Part shown: positions 43,931 to 52,432 of the stretch, piece after piece
Position numbering within the stretch: the stretch's first letter is position 1
Layout of the letters: each line of letters begins with the position of its first letter
Assembly (NCBI RefSeq): GCF_000311845.1
Contig: NZ_HE978574.1
Coordinates: 1 to 64,000, forward strand
Reading direction: 5' to 3'
DNA: 64,000 nt
Source of the DNA: Enorma massiliensis phI
GTDB taxonomy: Bacteria; Actinomycetota; Coriobacteriia; Coriobacteriales; Coriobacteriaceae
Made by a program: the position numbers and the translations under genes
Notes under the pieces: generated by a model
The model's database searches: none
The model's input: the letters and a program-made list of their open reading frames with translations, nothing else
Told to the model about the DNA's origin: nothing

Positions 43931-44121
43931 TTTCTGGCTAACTTTGTCGATTTCTGGCGATGGACTTCGACCATTCGGCGTCAAGAAGACCTCGCTAGCC
44001 ATGTCCGCGCTCCGTTACCCACCCTTTCGGCATGTTTTTATAGCTAAATGTAGGACCCAGTGCCCCTCCGCCAGAAAGCCCAGGCGTCTGAGCGCAATAA
44101 ATCGACAAAGTTAGCCAGAAA
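43931..44121. repeat. 191-bp element with perfect 23-bp terminal inverted repeats
   Basis: The 23 bases at 43931-43953 (TTTCTGGCTAACTTTGTCGA plus TTT) are repeated exactly as the reverse complement at 44099-44121. A nested pair, TTTCTGGCG (43951-43959) and CGCCAGAAA (44069-44077), lies inside. The 145-bp interior has no gene. Size, perfect ends and the absence of a transposase fit a MITE-like mobile remnant. A long-range RNA hairpin is the alternative. Confidence 0.7.
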
Positions 44122-44135
44122 TCAATCTCTCTACG

Positions 44136-44174
44136 AAAGACGCCCGCACTCGGAGTCGAGCGCGGGCGTCTTTT
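44136..44174. terminator. Bidirectional terminator downstream of ftsH
   Basis: AAAGACGCCCGC and GCGGGCGTCTTTT form a 9-bp GC stem with A-tract and T-tract on its two sides, so it works on either strand. It is 47 nt after the ftsH stop codon. Confidence 0.85.
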
Positions 44175-44220
44175 GCCGTTCAATCTACTGTCAAATCCGT
44201 CTTGGTCGGGCAGGAATCGC

Positions 44221-46443
44221 TTAGTCTTGATCCCCCTCCGAGTGGGAATCAGCAGCGACGGCCTCTGCGGCGAAGCGGGCGGCGTCTTCCGCAAGCTCCT
44301 CATCGCTCATGCGCGGCTTGCGGCGATCGCCGGGCTTGGAGCCATCCTTACCGCCAGCCTGCTCCTTGGCCAAGAATTCATCCCAAGTGTTATCAAGCAG
44401 CGCCTCGACGGCGTCGCCCTCGACGGTCTCGCGCTCCAGGAGCACGTTGGCCATGAGCTTGAGCTGGTCGGAGCGATCGCGCAGGATCTTCTCCGCACGC
44501 TCGTGCGCCTCACGCATGATGCGCTGCACCTCGGTATCGATACGGCGTGCGGTCTCCTCGGAGTAATCCTGATGATCGGCGTAATCGCGCCCCAAGAAGA
44601 CCTGGTGCTGGGCTTCGCCGAAGACCTGCGTTCCGAGCGCCTCGCTCATACCCAAGCGCGTGACCATCTCGCGTGCCATCTTGGTTGCGCGCTCGAGGTC
44701 GTTCGATGCACCGGAGGTGATGTCGTCGCACATGAGCTCTTCGGCCACGCGACCGCCCAGGAACACCGCGAGCTCGTCGAGCATCTCGTTCTTGGTCTTG
44801 AGGAAATGGTCCTCAGTGGGTAGCTGCATGGTGTAGCCAAGTGCCTGGCCACGCGGGATGATCGTAATCTTGTGGACCGGGTCGGAGTGCTCGAGCACGT
44901 GCCCCACGAGGGCATGGCCGCTCTCGTGGAACGCGATGGTCGTGCGCTCGGTCTCGGTCATGACCCGGGCCTTGCGCTCGGGACCAGCGATCACGCGCTC
45001 CATAGACTCCTCGACCTCGTCCATGCTGATGCGCCCGCGGTGGCGGCGGGCGGTAAGCAGCGCGGCCTCGTTCATGAGGTTCGCAAGGTCGGCGCCGGTG
45101 AATCCCACGGTGAGCTGGGCGAGTTTATCGAAGCGCACGTCGTCTGCAAGCGGCTTGTTGGCGGAGTGCACCCGAAGGATCTGCTCGCGGCCCTTCACAT
45201 CCGGGCGGTCCACGGTAATCTGCCGATCGAAGCGGCCAGGGCGCAGCAACGCCGGGTCGAGAATATCCGGGCGGTTGGTCGCAGCGATGAGGATCACGCT
45301 CTCGTTCTCCTCGAAGCCGTCCATCTCCACGAGCAGCTGGTTCAGCGTTTGCTCGCGCTCGTCATGCCCGCCGCCCAAGCCTGCTCCGCGCTGGCGTCCA
45401 ACGGCATCGATCTCGTCAATGAAGATGATGCTCGGAGCCTGTTCCTTCGCCTTGGAGAAGAGGTCGCGCACGCGGCTTGCGCCCACGCCAACGAACATCT
45501 CAACGAAATCGGAACCGCTGATGCTGAAGAACGGCACCCCGGCCTCGCCGGCGACGGCCTTGGCCAGCAACGTCTTGCCCGTACCCGGAGGGCCTACGAG
45601 CAGGACGCCGCGCGGGATCTTCGCGCCAAGCTTACGGTAGCGCTCGGGATCTGCCAGGAAGTCGCGGACCTCCTCGAGCTCCTCGACCGCCTCGTCGATA
45701 CCCGCCACATCGGCGAACTTGACCTTGGGGCGAGTAGCCTCGTTCATCTTGGCGTTCGTCTTGCCAAACTGCATGGTCTTGCTGTTGGCGCCCATCATCT
45801 GGCGCATGAAGTACAGCATGATGAGCACCAAGATCACCGTTGGGACCACGCTGATGAGAAAGTCCATGATCGCGTTGGGATCGTTGGTGTTGACGATGTA
45901 GACGGTGCTCGGGCGGCCGGCCATGAGGTCGGCAAGCGCATCGGAGCCCACGTAGGTAGAGGTAAAGTGCTTAAGCGCCGCGTTCTTGCCAATGTCCTCA
46001 GAACGCGTCCAGTACTCACCGGCCAGGCTGCCATCGGCCACGGTGTAGGTCACGTTGGCAACGCGCCCCTCTTCGACCGCGGTCACGAACTCGCTCGTAG
46101 CAAGCTCGTCGGCGGGGCTCTGCGCGCCAAAGCCACCGTTCATGCTGAAGATGACATAGGCGAGAAGACCGCACACAAGCAGGATATAGAGCCACGACAC
46201 GCGGGACGGACCGCGCCTACCGGGACCGCCGCCGGGACGGCCCGATCCGTCGCCCGACCCACCGGAACGCCCGAGCCCCAGCTGGAACGGATCGTCAAAC
46301 GACGAGCCGGGCGAATCCGGCGCTTCGGGGCGGGGCGCGTCATCCTGCTGATCGCGATTGCTTGAGCCACCGCCATCAGCAGCGAGAGCGAGCCCGCAGG
46401 CTCGCTCATCCTCAATCGTTGCGCTTAGAACACGACGGGTCAT
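44221..46443 (-). CDS. ftsH: ATP-dependent zinc metalloprotease FtsH
   Basis: The 740-residue protein has two membrane helices (about 83-102 and 196-213) around an extracytoplasmic domain, AAA+ core with Walker A GPPGTGKT (284-291), Walker [16 protein letters not shown], the [16 protein letters not shown], and the zinc site [10 protein letters not shown]. It degrades misfolded membrane proteins. ATG 46443 is chosen: it is 1 nt after the hpt stop, with GGAGG further upstream. The first 80 residues are an unusual Gly/Ser/Asp-rich cytosolic tail ([19 protein letters not shown]) not found in E. coli FtsH. The C-terminal tail is acidic. Confidence 0.97.
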   Translation of the reverse strand: MTRRVLSATIEDERACGLALAADGGGSSNRDQQDDAPRPEAPDSPGSSFDDPFQLGLGRSGGSGDGSGRPGGGPGRRGPSRVSWLYILLVCGLLAYVIFSMNGGFGAQSPADELATSEFVTAVEEGRVANVTYTVADGSLAGEYWTRSEDIGKNAALKHFTSTYVGSDALADLMAGRPSTVYIVNTNDPNAIMDFLISVVPTVILVLIMLYFMRQMMGANSKTMQFGKTNAKMNEATRPKVKFADVAGIDEAVEELEEVRDFLADPERYRKLGAKIPRGVLLVGPPGTGKTLLAKAVAGEAGVPFFSISGSDFVEMFVGVGASRVRDLFSKAKEQAPSIIFIDEIDAVGRQRGAGLGGGHDEREQTLNQLLVEMDGFEENESVILIAATNRPDILDPALLRPGRFDRQITVDRPDVKGREQILRVHSANKPLADDVRFDKLAQLTVGFTGADLANLMNEAALLTARRHRGRISMDEVEESMERVIAGPERKARVMTETERTTIAFHESGHALVGHVLEHSDPVHKITIIPRGQALGYTMQLPTEDHFLKTKNEMLDELAVFLGGRVAEELMCDDITSGASNDLERATKMAREMVTRLGMSEALGTQVFGEAQHQVFLGRDYADHQDYSEETARRIDTEVQRIMREAHERAEKILRDRSDQLKLMANVLLERETVEGDAVEALLDNTWDEFLAKEQAGGKDGSKPGDRRKPRMSDEELAEDAARFAAEAVAADSHSEGDQD

Positions 46444-46444
46444 A

Positions 46445-47002
46445 TTACGAATAAACCTCCGGCTTGAGAATCCCCACATAGGGGAGGTTGCGATAGCGCT
46501 CGGCAAAATCGAGGCCGTACCCCACCACGAACGCATCCGGGCAATGGGTGCCCACGTACTTGGGGTTGATTGCAGCCTGCTTGCCCTCCACGTCCTTCCA
46601 CAGGAAGGTTGCCACCTCGATGGACGCGGGGTTACGGCTGCTCAGGTTCTTCATGAGGTACTTGAGCGTGAGGCCGGAATCCAGGATGTCCTCCACGATG
46701 AGCACGTCACGCCCCTTGATATCCATGTCCAGGTCTTTAACGATGCGCACCACGCCCGAGCTCTTGGCTTTATCGCCATAGCTTGAGACGGCCATGAAGT
46801 CGATGGCGAGCGGCACGTCGATAGAGCGCATAAGGTCGCCCATGAAGACGACGGCGCCGCGCAGGACGGCGATAAGCACCAGGTCTTTACCCTGGTAGTC
46901 GCGAGAGATCTCTGCGCCCATGCGCTTGACCATAGCCGCGATATCCTCTTCCGTGAACAGCACCTGCTCGATATCCGGATGCATAGCGCCCTGCTCGATC
47001 AT
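46445..47002 (-). CDS. hpt: Hypoxanthine phosphoribosyltransferase
   Basis: The 185-residue purine-salvage enzyme has the PRPP loop [17 protein letters not shown], the [12 protein letters not shown] element, the SSYG flexible loop and [20 protein letters not shown] at the C-terminus. ATG 47002 is preceded by GGAGG at 7 nt; the frame extends to 47050 but without a ribosome site. tilS-hpt-ftsH is a widely conserved order in Gram-positive bacteria and the ftsH start lies 1 nt after its stop, so the genes are coupled. Confidence 0.96.
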   Translation of the reverse strand: MIEQGAMHPDIEQVLFTEEDIAAMVKRMGAEISRDYQGKDLVLIAVLRGAVVFMGDLMRSIDVPLAIDFMAVSSYGDKAKSSGVVRIVKDLDMDIKGRDVLIVEDILDSGLTLKYLMKNLSSRNPASIEVATFLWKDVEGKQAAINPKYVGTHCPDAFVVGYGLDFAERYRNLPYVGILKPEVYS

Positions 47003-47057
47003 ATAAAAACCTCCTGCACATGTTGCCGTGATACGCAGCTTACCCAACACCCAGTTT

Positions 47058-48608
47058 TCATAACGCGAGATCCTGGGGGTGAATGACCAATTTTACCAGC
47101 ACTTTACTGGCGGCCGTGCACTTAAAGCGGTCATCGAGGCGAATTCCGCCAACCCACACAACGGAACCCCCCGGAGCCGTGCGCACGACCGGCACGAGCG
47201 GGCGCTCTGCCACGGGAACCTGTTCCTCTCCCAAGAGGTCAGACAGCTTCTTGCTGCGGCCATGCATGCCCAGCGGGCAGAGAAGATCGCCGGGTGCGGG
47301 GGCGTCGACCCAGAGGCGCGCGCCGAGGGCCTCCGCCGTAAGGGAGCTTCCCGACTCCTTGAGTCGCACCAGGTCGCGCTCAGCGTAGCCCAGCGCCGCC
47401 GCGTCAACATAGGCCACGGAACCACCAGCTGGCGAGGAGGCCGCCGCCTCGCGCGCGAGGGCAACGGCGTCGGTTCCGGCAGGAATGCGTTCGAGCGACG
47501 CCTCGAGCACCGCGCCGTTCGCGAGGGGCATCCGGCCGGGCACCGCGATCCAGCCTGCCACCAGATGCTCGCGGGCAGATGCCGTGCGCAAGGCGAGCGT
47601 GCCAAACTCGATGCGCGCGTCGATATTGCCCGGCAGCGTGAGGGACCCCTCGCCCGCCGCGACGCAGCGAAGGATACTCTCCACATGGCGCATCTCGAGC
47701 CGTGCCTCGGCATCGAGCTGTTTTACCGCAAGACGCACCATGCGGCGAGCTATGGCAACCTCTGCCGCAGCCACGCGCGCGGCATCCAGTACCACAAGGC
47801 CTTCCTGCTGGCGGCGCGTGCACGAGCGAAGGGCCGTGGCGGCGAGATGCGCCATGAAGGCATCTTCGTCGCCCAAGATGTCGCACGCCGCTCCCACGTT
47901 CCGCGCAAGGTTCTCGTTACGTTCGCGGGCCACGGGAATCACGCGGTGGCGGACAAAATTGCGCAGATACGATGTGTCTTGGTTGCTCTCGTCTTCCCGC
48001 CAAGCGATGCCCGCCACTTCAAGATACCGGCAAAGCTCCTCGTGCGTGAGGTCGATGAGCGGGCGCACGATGATGTTCCTACGGCGCGGAATGCTCGAGA
48101 GTCCCGCGGGGCCCGCGCCCTTGATGGCGTTCATGAAGAACGTCTCGGCTCGGTCGCTTGCCGTGTGCGCGGTCACGATGCGCGCCGCGGTGCGAGGGCA
48201 CCCCGCCTCTTGGCAGAGTTCGCGAACGTACCTCCGAGCGGCCGCATAGCGCACCTCTCGTGCGGCGGCTTCGAGATTTTGGCCGTTGAGCTCGGTGAAC
48301 GATGCGTGTTCCACACACAGGGGAACCCCATAGCGCTCGCAGAGGCTGCGAACATGCTCCTCGTCTGCGTCGGACGCCTCCCCGCGGAGATGATGGTTTA
48401 CATGGAGCACGTGGATGCGCTCTCGAGCTATGCGCGCAGGGCCTCGACCGTCCATGATGTCGAGCTTTGACGTGCACGCCATGACCAGAAGCGCCGTTGA
48501 ATCCGCGCCGCCCGACACCATGAGCACGACGGGTGCCGATGGATCGAGCGCGCGGCCGGACGCGGTGCCCGCGCGATGTGAGACGAAACGCTGTGATACC
48601 GTGGGCAT
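47058..48608 (-). CDS. tilS: tRNA(Ile)-lysidine synthetase
   Basis: TilS adds lysine to C34 of tRNA-Ile(CAU), turning AUG decoding into AUA decoding. The PP-loop SGGADST lies at 32-38, followed by HVLHVNHHLRGEASDADEEHV and TAHTASDRAETFFMNAIKGAG, both specific for TilS. The C-terminal domain ends GMHGRSKKLSDLLGEEQVP, the tRNA-binding TilS_C region. I start at ATG 48608 (516 residues); TTG 48653 would add 15 residues but has no spaced ribosome site. It is 55 nt upstream of hpt. Confidence 0.95.
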   Translation of the reverse strand: MPTVSQRFVSHRAGTASGRALDPSAPVVLMVSGGADSTALLVMACTSKLDIMDGRGPARIARERIHVLHVNHHLRGEASDADEEHVRSLCERYGVPLCVEHASFTELNGQNLEAAAREVRYAAARRYVRELCQEAGCPRTAARIVTAHTASDRAETFFMNAIKGAGPAGLSSIPRRRNIIVRPLIDLTHEELCRYLEVAGIAWREDESNQDTSYLRNFVRHRVIPVARERNENLARNVGAACDILGDEDAFMAHLAATALRSCTRRQQEGLVVLDAARVAAAEVAIARRMVRLAVKQLDAEARLEMRHVESILRCVAAGEGSLTLPGNIDARIEFGTLALRTASAREHLVAGWIAVPGRMPLANGAVLEASLERIPAGTDAVALAREAAASSPAGGSVAYVDAAALGYAERDLVRLKESGSSLTAEALGARLWVDAPAPGDLLCPLGMHGRSKKLSDLLGEEQVPVAERPLVPVVRTAPGGSVVWVGGIRLDDRFKCTAASKVLVKLVIHPQDLAL

Positions 48609-48690
48609 AGAGAATGGCTCCGATCGATACGTTGAAGAGAAATAGTCGTTCAAACCTGATACCCTAGACCGGGTTACAGACTCTCGCGTG

Positions 48691-48752
48691 GTTCACAGAC
48701 ACCCGGTGTCTACGAATCACAGTTCACAAACACCCAGTTCCTACGAACCACA
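48691..48752. repeat. 31-bp tandem duplication upstream of the MBL hydrolase gene
   Basis: Two adjacent units (48691-48721 and 48722-48752) share GTTCACA-ACACCC and CTACGAA-CACA at corresponding positions. They lie in the 187-bp gap between divergent tilS and the MBL gene. They may carry duplicated regulator sites. Confidence 0.7.
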
Positions 48753-48795
48753 AGCCCTGTTTTCAGGGTACCACCTGAGGTTATTGGACGACAGC

Positions 48796-49614
48796 ATGAC
48801 ACACGCCTTGCGCCTACATATTCTCGGCAGTGGCTCCAAGGGCAACTGCGAGCTCATCGAGGGACCCGAGGGGATCATCATGGTCGACAACGGGTTTTCG
48901 CGACGCGAGGTCCTGCGGCGCATGGCAGAACTTGAACTCGAAGCATCCCGCGTGGTTGCCCTCATCGTCACGCACGAGCATTCCGATCACGTGAAGGGGC
49001 TTCCCGTTTGGTGCAAGAGCTTCCCGGGCGCGTTGCTCGCAAGCTCAGGCACCCCGCAAGCGCGCGCAACGCTCGAGGGGCTTCCGTTTACGGAGTTCGA
49101 GCCGGGGGCATGCCTCGACATCGCGGGGATCGAGGTGCAGACGTTTTCTACCTCGCATGATGTGGTCAACCCCATTGGCCTGCGCTTCTCGTGCCGCAAC
49201 GACTCCATTGGCATCATGACCGATACCGGAACGGCGACCGAGGCGGCGCTGCAGGCGCTCGGCGACGTTCGGATTTTGGCACTTGAAAGCAACCATGACG
49301 TCCCCATGTTGAGAACTGGCTCCTACCCGCGGTACCTGCAGGACCGCATCATCTCTGAACGCGGCCACCTCTCAAACGCTCAGGCTGCCGAAGCCGCTCA
49401 CTCACTTGTTGGCCCGCATACCGAGCAGCTTGTTGCCATGCACATATCGCAGGAGAACAACCGACCGAGCCTCGCGGTGCGCGCGCTTGCCGAGGCACTC
49501 GGTGCGGAGCTCGACAACAAGCTCGGATCATCCGCGACGCTGCGGCGGCCAGACCCGTTGCCCAGCCTGCATATCCGCGCCGCCGGCCAAAACCGGCCGA
49601 TCAGCATTTGGTAA
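48796..49614 (+). CDS. MBL-fold metallo-hydrolase (YycJ/WalJ-like)
   Basis: The 272-residue protein starts LRLHILGSGSKGNCELIEG and has the metal motif THEHSDHVKG (His60, His62, Asp64, His65), then SHDVVNPIGLRF, DTG and ALESNHDVPMLRTG, which match the YycJ/WalJ branch of the metallo-beta-lactamase fold (a 5'-3' exonuclease in Bacillus). No yycFG two-component genes are adjacent. ATG 48796 has only a weak ribosome site (TTGGACGACAGC). The C-terminal 60 residues extend beyond the core fold. Confidence 0.9.
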   Translation: MTHALRLHILGSGSKGNCELIEGPEGIIMVDNGFSRREVLRRMAELELEASRVVALIVTHEHSDHVKGLPVWCKSFPGALLASSGTPQARATLEGLPFTEFEPGACLDIAGIEVQTFSTSHDVVNPIGLRFSCRNDSIGIMTDTGTATEAALQALGDVRILALESNHDVPMLRTGSYPRYLQDRIISERGHLSNAQAAEAAHSLVGPHTEQLVAMHISQENNRPSLAVRALAEALGAELDNKLGSSATLRRPDPLPSLHIRAAGQNRPISIW

Positions 49615-49639
49615 CTGCCGCCAAACGGAAGCTTGCCGC

Positions 49640-49959
49640 TCGTTGCCGCGTTCTCGGGTGAGATCCGGGCACTGGGGCCGTTACGGTTGCGTTCTCGGGC
49701 GAAATTCGGACACTGCATTCGTTTTCGGGCAGTTTTCGTACGTTCCGGCAGTCCAAAACGGCGAAATGTCGCCCGAAGACGGAACGAGTATCCAAAACTC
49801 GCCCAAGAACGCGGCGTGCGTCCAAAACCCGCCCGAAGACACCCGGCGCATCCGGATGTCGCCCGAGAGCGCCCATCGCTTATATAACTGCCTGTCACCC
49901 GGCAACGCCTGCCGCCCGATAGCGACTGTCACCCAACAGTGTCTGTCGCCTGAATAAAA
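49640..49959. repeat. Mirrored repeat element with 30-bp period, copy A
   Basis: Forward units start at GGG of 49656, 49697 and 49727 (consensus TTCTCGGGCGARATTCGGAC). Reverse-orientation units follow, with GCCC(G/A)A at 49771, 49801, 49831 and 49861, exactly 30 bp apart, each preceded by a TCCAAAAC-type stretch. Four 17-bp units of CTGTCACCCGGCAACGC type (49892-49959) close the array. No gene is present. The array lies between the convergent MBL and hsp20 genes, and further copies occur at 55440 and 62825. Confidence 0.85.
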
Positions 49960-49961
49960 AA

Positions 49962-50002
49962 TCCCTGGTGGGAAGCCGTAGTGAACAGCTCCCCACCAGG
50001 GA
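49962..50002 (-). terminator. Terminator of hsp20
   Basis: TCCCTGGTGGG and CCCACCAGGGA form an 11-bp stem; on the minus strand TTTTTTATTC follows. It is about 118 nt after the hsp20 stop. The rest of 50003-50119 holds no gene. Confidence 0.8.
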
Positions 50003-50119
50003 CCCTCAAAACCTACATCTCGACAACATGCGCAAGGAGCCGCTCATTTTCCAAGCCGTTCTCCGCTGCCGCGCAGCGACGAGAACAGCATCAAGAAACG
50101 AGCGGACCCACTAGAAGCG

Positions 50120-50542
50120 TTAGTCGATTGCGACCTTCGTGACGTTCTTCTTCTCAACGATCTTCGGAACCGTCACCGTCAGCACGCCGTCGGCGTACCG
50201 AGCGGACAGACCCTCATTCGAGGCGTCCTTAAGGTAGATGCCACGCGTGGCGCTGAAGGACGTGAACTCCTTCTGCAGGAAGTTCTTACCCTTGTCCTCT
50301 TCCTTCTCCTCAACCTTGACGGAAATGGAGAGGCGACCCTCATTGAGCTCGACGTCAATATCATCCTTGCTCACACCGGCCAGGTATGCCTTGACCTCGT
50401 AGCCCTCGCCCTTATCCTCGACATCCATCGGGAAGGCGCGGGTGGAGGAAGACGGGGCGAAATCCATCATGTCATCGAGCGCGTCGAAGAGCGACGTGGG
50501 ACGAATACCGAACACCGAACGATACGGAACCATGCTTGCCAT
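50120..50542 (-). CDS. Hsp20/alpha-crystallin small heat-shock protein
   Basis: The 140-residue protein has the alpha-crystallin domain from about residue 37 (PMDVEDKGEGYEVKAYLAGV, DDIDVELNEGRLSISV) to ADGVLTVTVPKI, which contains the GVLxxxxPK signature, and a C-terminal VTKVAID. It is an ATP-independent holdase. ATG 50542 is 9 nt after GGAG; the upstream in-frame TTG is too close. The upstream region holds an operator-like inverted repeat (50670-50696). Confidence 0.95.
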   Translation of the reverse strand: MASMVPYRSVFGIRPTSLFDALDDMMDFAPSSSTRAFPMDVEDKGEGYEVKAYLAGVSKDDIDVELNEGRLSISVKVEEKEEDKGKNFLQKEFTSFSATRGIYLKDASNEGLSARYADGVLTVTVPKIVEKKNVTKVAID

Positions 50543-50669
50543 AATCAATCACTCCTTTGTGATTGCCCGGATATCTTAGCTCCGGGTCTTCTTTGGACAC
50601 TCTTGTTATTCCCGAGCTTCCTGGTCCTAAACAGGCGTAATCAGATTTTTTAAGCGTCATAGTATCATC

Positions 50670-50696
50670 AAATCTTAGTGTATATGACTTAGATTT
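50670..50696. promoter_or_regulatory. HspR/HAIR-like inverted repeat upstream of hsp20
   Basis: AAATCTTAGT and ACTTAGATTT are inverted 10-bp arms (one mismatch) separated by 7 bp. Arm spacing and the inner AGT-N7-ACT match the HAIR operator (CTTGAGT-N7-ACTCAAG) of the actinobacterial repressor HspR, but other positions differ. The site is about 128 bp upstream of the hsp20 start, in a 309-bp A/T-rich gap that otherwise has no gene. No hspR is in the window. Confidence 0.5.
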
Positions 50697-50851
50697 ATAC
50701 CAAGCGGAAGAACCCTGAGCCGCCGTCAACGGCCAGTTCAATTGATTTTGCACCTCGCGTGAACGCGCCGCTAATTTTCACGCCAACTCGGCTCACATGC
50801 TGAGGGAACTATAGAATAGGGCTATCACCGCAAGGCCACGCGAGGGACACC

Positions 50852-51439
50852 ATGGATGAGAACAACCGCGCCCAGTCGACGCCATCTTCAAACCAGCAGC
50901 ACGAAAAGCGTGCGCGCGTCCCTTACCAGCGAACGGTCCCCCATATCACCCAAGACCCCATAACCGACGACGGCGTTACCTACCAGCAGCGCATACAGCG
51001 GGAGACCTACTCCCGTACCGGATCGCGTGCTGCCGCGGGCGCCGGAACAGGCGGTGCGGCCCGCCAAGACATGAGGGGGTATCGCCCGCAAGCGCCGGGC
51101 GACTATGTAGGCGGCTTTGCGGGCGGCCCTCAGCAACAGAGCTTCACCTCGGCGCCCGGGCGCAAGCACATGGGCGTTGCGACGTCTGATCCCCAGTACC
51201 TCCAGCCCGTCGGCCACCAAACCGGCGCTCCCCAAGGTCCGGCTCATCCACGCCACAAGATGCCCGGCGACGGGGAGCCGCAAGTGCTCCATTCAGACCG
51301 CTATCTCTCGGCTCCATCGGGTCGCAAGACGATCTTCACAGCACGGCAAGACCGCGCTCGCAAGCGGGTGCGTATCCTGCTCGTGCTCGCGCTCATCGTC
51401 GTCATCGCCGTTCTCGTGTGGATCATCTTCTTCCGCTAG
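50852..51439 (+). CDS. Tail-anchored hypothetical protein
   Basis: The 195-residue protein is hydrophilic, Gln/Pro/Gly-rich and probably disordered over 1-165, then has a basic patch (RQDRARKRVR) and one C-terminal membrane helix (about 174-194, ILLVLALIVVIAVLVWIIFF). The large part should face the cytosol. No family is recognised. GAGGGACACC precedes the ATG. The gene stands alone between divergent hsp20 and the following deoC. Confidence 0.75.
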   Translation: MDENNRAQSTPSSNQQHEKRARVPYQRTVPHITQDPITDDGVTYQQRIQRETYSRTGSRAAAGAGTGGAARQDMRGYRPQAPGDYVGGFAGGPQQQSFTSAPGRKHMGVATSDPQYLQPVGHQTGAPQGPAHPRHKMPGDGEPQVLHSDRYLSAPSGRKTIFTARQDRARKRVRILLVLALIVVIAVLVWIIFFR

Positions 51440-51571
51440 ACAGGAACACGCGGAACTTCATACCGAGGTTCGACGCGCAAAACGAGAGCGCTCACCAACG
51501 GTCTCTTCGAACAACCTGCATCTATATGTACTATCAGCTTGTTCGCACTTTGCGGGAGGAGTTTGATAGCT

Positions 51572-52297
51572 ATGCACTACACCATTGACAATCTTGCACG
51601 GCTGGTCGACCACACGAACCTGCATGCCGATGCCACCGAAGCAGACATGGAGAAGCTCTGCGACGAAGCACGGCGGTACCATTTCAAGATGGTCGCCATC
51701 AACTCGGGACAATCTGCACGGTGCTCTGCCCTTCTCGCAGGTACCGATATTCACACCGGTGCCGCTATCGGCTTCCCGCTCGGACAGATGAGCATCGCCG
51801 CGAAGGCATTCGAAACGCAAGACGCCATCGAGAACGGCGCGAACGAGATCGATTATGTCGTGAATATCACCGAGGTTAAAGACGGAAACTGGACATATGT
51901 GCAGGACGAAATGGAACAGATCGTCAACGTCTGCTGTGCGGCGAGCGAAGGACGCGAGGAATCCATCCCCTGCAAGGTCATCTTTGAGAACTGTCTGCTC
52001 ACCGATGACGAGAAGATCAAGCTCTGCGAGATTGCGAGCGAGGTAAAGCCCGCCTTCATCAAGACGAGCACCGGCTTTTCCACCGGCGGTGCCACCGTTC
52101 ACGACGTGCGGCTCATGCGCGAACACGTCTGCCCCGAGGTCCAGGTCAAGGCTGCCGGCGGCATTCGCACGGCCGATGCGTTCCTCGACATGGTGCGCGC
52201 CGGTGCTACCCGCATCGGGTGCAGCGCCGGCATCCCCATCATCGAGGAGCTCAAGCGGCGCTTCGACGCCGAGGGAATCGATGCGATCGAGCTGTAG
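51572..52297 (+). CDS. deoC: Deoxyribose-phosphate aldolase
   Basis: The 241-residue class I aldolase cleaves 2-deoxyribose 5-phosphate to acetaldehyde and glyceraldehyde 3-phosphate. Landmarks are [42 protein letters not shown], the Schiff-base lysine in [14 protein letters not shown] (Lys164) and [19 protein letters not shown] 51572 is chosen; the ribosome site GGAGGA is about 11 nt upstream, and in-frame TTG 51563 is the alternative. No deoxynucleoside phosphorylase or deoR lies adjacent. Confidence 0.95.
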   Translation: MHYTIDNLARLVDHTNLHADATEADMEKLCDEARRYHFKMVAINSGQSARCSALLAGTDIHTGAAIGFPLGQMSIAAKAFETQDAIENGANEIDYVVNITEVKDGNWTYVQDEMEQIVNVCCAASEGREESIPCKVIFENCLLTDDEKIKLCEIASEVKPAFIKTSTGFSTGGATVHDVRLMREHVCPEVQVKAAGGIRTADAFLDMVRAGATRIGCSAGIPIIEELKRRFDAEGIDAIEL

Positions 52298-52432
52298 GAC
52301 GCCCGTGCCCGCGAGCGCGGGACGCTACACCGTGCGCGGAACCTGCCGCGTGCTGCAGAGTTATCATCCCCGTTAGCAGGAGACGCCGCTTCCGACCACT
52401 GCCCCGAGCCACCCTTTGCCGAAAGGATTCCC

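Noticed and set aside
49681-49932. Peptide-coding repeats in copy A (leftward frame rich in SGDI/SGGFW)
   Set aside because: The frame stays open because the unit is 30 bp long. Copies B and C do not keep a common frame or start, and no ribosome site is seen.
49640-49959. CRISPR array, suggested by the 30-bp periodicity
   Set aside because: Units are diverged over their whole length, there are no alternating unique spacers, the orientation flips in the middle, and no cas gene is in the window.
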